From positions 1-16,464 of the forward strand of contig JAIOHO010000772.1 of assembly GCA_019912905.1 (NCBI GenBank): a stretch of DNA of 16,464 nt, in the 5' to 3' direction. Positions 14,542-16,464 of this stretch are shown in pieces (position 1 is the first letter of the stretch; every line of letters begins with the position of its first letter). The notes under the pieces are model-generated. The model did not search any database. It saw only the letters and a program-made list of their open reading frames with translations, and was not told the DNA's origin. Source of the stretch: Anaerolineae bacterium (GTDB taxonomy: Bacteria > Chloroflexota > Anaerolineae > Aggregatilineales > Phototrophicaceae). Both the position numbers and the translations under genes were made by a program.

Positions 14542-14570
14542 ATGTGACTCTCATGTGAATTGTTTATAAT
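14542..14570 (+). promoter_or_regulatory. Promoter of the DUF3105 gene with ATGTGA direct repeats
   Basis: Perfect TATAAT at 14565-14570. Upstream, ATGTGA occurs twice, at 14542-14547 and 14553-14558, exactly 11 bp apart, in the place of a normal -35. TGAC at 14545-14548 is the only -35-like match and its spacing is short (15). Confidence 0.6.
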
Positions 14571-14624
14571 GCCCGCCAATCCGGGGTCAGAACAGGGTGG
14601 GCAATCGCCGATGAGGAGGAATTC

Positions 14625-15203
14625 ATGAGTACATCCAAAACACGCCAGCGTCGAGAGTTAAAGCAGGCCGCCAATCGCAGCCGCAGCCTGATCGTCATTG
14701 GCGGTGTGGCGGGCGTGGCCGTCGTTGCCATTATCGCGATTCTGGCAGTGCGCTCCAGCAATCTGCCTGACGTGAATGTGAGTGCCGTGGCGGATCACAG
14801 CGTCACATACCCGATTGTGGGCCGCGATCATATTCCGCAGGGTTCGCCGCGCCCGGACTACAATTCCAATCCGCCGACCTCCGGCCCCCATTACGACACG
14901 CCCATCCGGTCGGGGGCTTACGATCAGGAAGTGCCCGACGAACTGCTGGTGCATAACCTGGAACACGGGCATATCTGGCTGTCCTACCGCGACACCGATG
15001 ATACGGAAGTGAAAGATGCACTCCGGGGGATTCAGACACAGTTTCCGCAGTGGGTGGTGACGACCTACCGGCCCGAAGATGACAGCCGCATCGCGGTGGC
15101 CGCCTGGGGCCGTTTGCTCAAACTGGATACTGTAGACCAGGACCAGATCCTGGCGTTTATCCTGCGTTATCGCAATCAAGCGCCGGAGAGCATCCCGGGT
15201 TGA
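14625..15203 (+). CDS. Membrane-anchored DUF3105 family protein
   Basis: A 192-residue protein. A basic N-terminus (KTRQRRELKQAANRSR) precedes one membrane helix (22-42, SLIVIGGVAGVAVVAIIAIL), and the C-terminal domain would face outside. That domain is DUF3105: HIPQG (69-73), YNSNPPTSGPHYDTP (79-93), LLVHNLEHGHIWLSY (107-121) and WVVTTYRP (143-150). The repeated His at 69, 89, 110 and 114 are conserved in the family and may bind metal, but function is unknown. AGGAGG (14614-14619) 5 bases before the ATG at 14625 is the best ribosome site in the window, and a TATAAT precedes it. The stop is 3 bases from the stop of convergent hxlB. Confidence 0.88.
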   Translation: MSTSKTRQRRELKQAANRSRSLIVIGGVAGVAVVAIIAILAVRSSNLPDVNVSAVADHSVTYPIVGRDHIPQGSPRPDYNSNPPTSGPHYDTPIRSGAYDQEVPDELLVHNLEHGHIWLSYRDTDDTEVKDALRGIQTQFPQWVVTTYRPEDDSRIAVAAWGRLLKLDTVDQDQILAFILRYRNQAPESIPG

Positions 15204-15206
15204 TCG

Positions 15207-15773
15207 TCATTCCAGATTGGCGTGGCGGGCAAACATGGCGTCCTGGTCGGTGTTGAGGTCGTCCATCAGCTGAATCACGACAATATCGAGCAGCAGGCCG
15301 AGCGCCTGCTCGAACAGGGAACCGAGCGGCTGGATGGAGGGCGTTGGGGCGTCCTTGTCCTTCAGCTTGGGGCTGGCGGCGGCAATGCGAATCACCGTGT
15401 CGGCGAACGCGCCGATTGGGGATTCTTCGGCGATGGTGATGAGGGCGACCTGGGCGTTCCGCTCCCGCGCGCGGCGAGCAAACGTGACGAGCGAATCCGT
15501 CCGCCCGGAACCGGAGCCGATGATGAGTAGGTCGCCTGGTCCAATCGCCGGGGTGGTGACTGCGCCGATGACATGCACGTTCTGATCGAGGTGCATCAGC
15601 CGCATGGCGAATGCCTGCATCTTCAGGCCGGAACGCCCCTGACCGGCGACGAACACCCGCCGCGCATCGGTAATGTCCTGGCGCAGGCTGGTGACGCTTT
15701 CGGGGTCCACCGAACGCAGCGCCGCGCGGACTTCGTTGGTGACCACCGTAACAAGTTCATTGTAATCAGGCAT
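15207..15773 (-). CDS. hxlB: 6-phospho-3-hexuloisomerase (PHI), SIS-domain protein
   Basis: A 188-residue SIS-domain isomerase that turns 3-hexulose 6-phosphate into fructose 6-phosphate. VFVAGQGRSGLKMQAFAMRLMHL (40-62) is the SIS sugar-phosphate loop with a following helix of the PHI type, and GDLLIIGSGSGRTDSLVTFA (80-99) is the second phosphate loop. PLGSLFEQALGLLLDIVV (149-166) contains the conserved Glu155 and matches PHI. The ATG at 15773 is preferred to an upstream frame extension of 11 codons because family similarity begins at MPDYNEL. It overlaps the last 8 bases of hxlA (ATGCCTGA), so translation is coupled. Together with hxlA it forms the RuMP formaldehyde pair. Confidence 0.92.
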   Translation of the reverse strand: MPDYNELVTVVTNEVRAALRSVDPESVTSLRQDITDARRVFVAGQGRSGLKMQAFAMRLMHLDQNVHVIGAVTTPAIGPGDLLIIGSGSGRTDSLVTFARRARERNAQVALITIAEESPIGAFADTVIRIAAASPKLKDKDAPTPSIQPLGSLFEQALGLLLDIVVIQLMDDLNTDQDAMFARHANLE

Positions 15774-16395
15774 AGGCTTTGATCCGGTCGCTAAGAGAGC
15801 GGGCAACGTCTACCGGGTTGTCGGCCCGTGTGATGGCACTGCCGATCACTACAATTTCCGGCTGTGCCACGCTGATGGCGTCGATCGTGGCGAGGTTGAT
15901 GCCGCCAGCGACCGCCAGCGCCGCATCGGGTACGGCAAAACGCAGCGCCCGCAGCAGGTCTACCGGGGACTGGCTGCGCCGGGTATCGTGCGCGGTGTGG
16001 ACGCAGAAATAATCGCAGCCCATCGCCTGGCAGTCCGCGATTCGGCGGGCAGGCTGCGCGATCTGCATCAGATCGACCATCACCTCGCGGCTGTACTGCT
16101 GGGCTGCGGTGACGGCCCCGGCGATGGTGGCGTCCGCGGCAAAACCCATCACCGTCACGATGCGCGCGCCCACCTTGAAGGCGATGGTGGCTTCCAGTTC
16201 ACCGGCATCCATGATTTTGACGTCCGCCACGAGCGGCAGGTCGGGGAAATAGGTGTGGACGATCTGCAAGGCCCGCACCCCTTCCCTCAGAAGCAGCGGG
16301 GTTCCGACTTCGACAATGTCGATATAGGGAGCGACGCGTTCCAGAATCATCAGACTTTCGGTCAGCGTGCCGTCGAGTGCCAGTTGAATACGCAT
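15766..16395 (-). CDS. hxlA: 3-hexulose-6-phosphate synthase (HPS), orotidine-5'-monophosphate-decarboxylase-fold
   Basis: A 209-residue TIM-barrel enzyme that condenses ribulose 5-phosphate and formaldehyde to hexulose 6-phosphate, or works in reverse to make pentose phosphate. Asp8, the EVGTPLL motif (29-35), the catalytic DVKIMDAGELEA (58-69, with Asp58, Lys60 and Asp63), Asp108, His133, the phosphate loop VAGGIN (162-167) and VVIGSAITRADNP (182-194) are all in place and match HPS rather than pyrimidine decarboxylase (OMPDC). The length is typical. The ATG at 16395 has only AACAGGTAA some 10 bases upstream. It begins one base after the TGA of an upstream frame, so it is probably the second gene of an operon. 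Direction, assimilation or pentose supply, cannot be told. Confidence 0.93.
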   Translation of the reverse strand: MRIQLALDGTLTESLMILERVAPYIDIVEVGTPLLLREGVRALQIVHTYFPDLPLVADVKIMDAGELEATIAFKVGARIVTVMGFAADATIAGAVTAAQQYSREVMVDLMQIAQPARRIADCQAMGCDYFCVHTAHDTRRSQSPVDLLRALRFAVPDAALAVAGGINLATIDAISVAQPEIVVIGSAITRADNPVDVARSLSDRIKAYA

Positions 16396-16396
16396 G

Positions 16397-16464
16397 TCAG
16401 AAATTACCTGTTAAGGACTGCCACAGTCCCGACCCCTGGCCGGGAGTTTCGATCAATACAAGTA
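16397..16464 (-). CDS. Possible 3' end of an upstream gene in the hxlA-hxlB operon
   Basis: On the minus strand the third frame from the window end is open for 21 codons (reading VLIETPGQGSGLWQSLTG), to a TGA at 16397-16399, one base before the hxlA ATG. The other two frames are stopped. Twenty-one codons can be open by chance; the tight spacing is the main support. No family is recognised from this fragment. Confidence 0.4.
   Translation of the reverse strand, partial: LVLIETPGQGSGLWQSLTGNF

Larger units (their letters stand above)
14150..14624. other. Intergenic region of 475 bases
   Basis: No convincing protein gene: frames at 14213-14434 and 14320-14523 lack ribosome sites and family motifs. 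It contains the candidate small RNA (14206-14314), GC-rich inverted repeats GCGCGTCC (14342-14349) with GGACGCGC (14483-14490) and GTCCGG (14366-14371) with CCGGAC (14408-14413), and the promoter at 14542-14570. No tRNA T-loop motif was found. Confidence 0.6.

Noticed and set aside
14315..14560. A tRNA or known riboswitch in the structured spacer
   Set aside because: No T-loop GTTCRA motif and no acceptor-stem closure; inverted repeats of 6-8 bases are expected by chance in such GC-rich DNA.
16415..16429. GGACTG-CCA-CAGTCC hairpin near the window end as a terminator
   Set aside because: No T-tract on either strand, and it falls inside the possible end of an upstream coding frame.

Overview
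The window is a stretch of bacterial chromosome of fairly high GC, with tightly packed genes on both strands and no rRNA, tRNA, transposase or CRISPR array. Taxonomy cannot be proved from here. The mix (a polytopic GT39-type protein with a C-terminal beta-sandwich tail, a DUF3105 protein, a deazaflavin/nitroreductase-family small protein, split hxlA/hxlB, usable Shine-Dalgarno sites and frequent GTG starts) would fit Chloroflexota (Anaerolineae-like). That is inference.

Layout. 1-1227: the 3' end of a helical-repeat protein, then a fumarylacetoacetate-hydrolase family gene closed by a clear intrinsic terminator. 1231-3945 (-): a 904-residue membrane glycosyltransferase-like protein. Two divergent promoters (3984-4122) separate it from a + strand cluster of tsaE, tsaB, rimI and a GT4 glycosyltransferase. 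tsaE/tsaB belong to the tRNA t6A pathway and rimI is their usual companion. tsaB is broken by an apparent one-base deletion near 4827, which splits it into a 55-codon head and a 170-codon body in different frames. A methyltransferase of lower GC (7149-8033, -) overlaps the GT4 gene tail to tail, and a GT2 glycosyltransferase follows. These three look like cell-surface glycan genes.

9279-12242 holds an acyl-CoA-dehydrogenase-fold flavoprotein that lacks the usual catalytic Glu motif. A small FMN/F420 split-barrel protein is coupled to it. An ArsR-type regulator faces them, and its divergent promoter region carries an AT-rich palindrome (candidate operator) shared with a small charged protein. 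A strong terminator, then a 53-residue YqaE/Pmp3-family membrane protein and a second hairpin, lead to a D-threonine aldolase/D-serine dehydratase-type PLP enzyme coupled to a C2-like acidic-loop protein.

14150-14624 is the longest gene-free stretch. It contains a possible small RNA with a C-rich loop and a terminator hairpin, then a TATAAT promoter with 11-bp-spaced direct repeats in front of a membrane-anchored DUF3105 gene. The window ends with a minus-strand operon: the tail of an unknown gene, hxlA (3-hexulose-6-phosphate synthase) and hxlB (6-phospho-3-hexuloisomerase), together interconverting ribulose 5-phosphate plus formaldehyde and fructose 6-phosphate.
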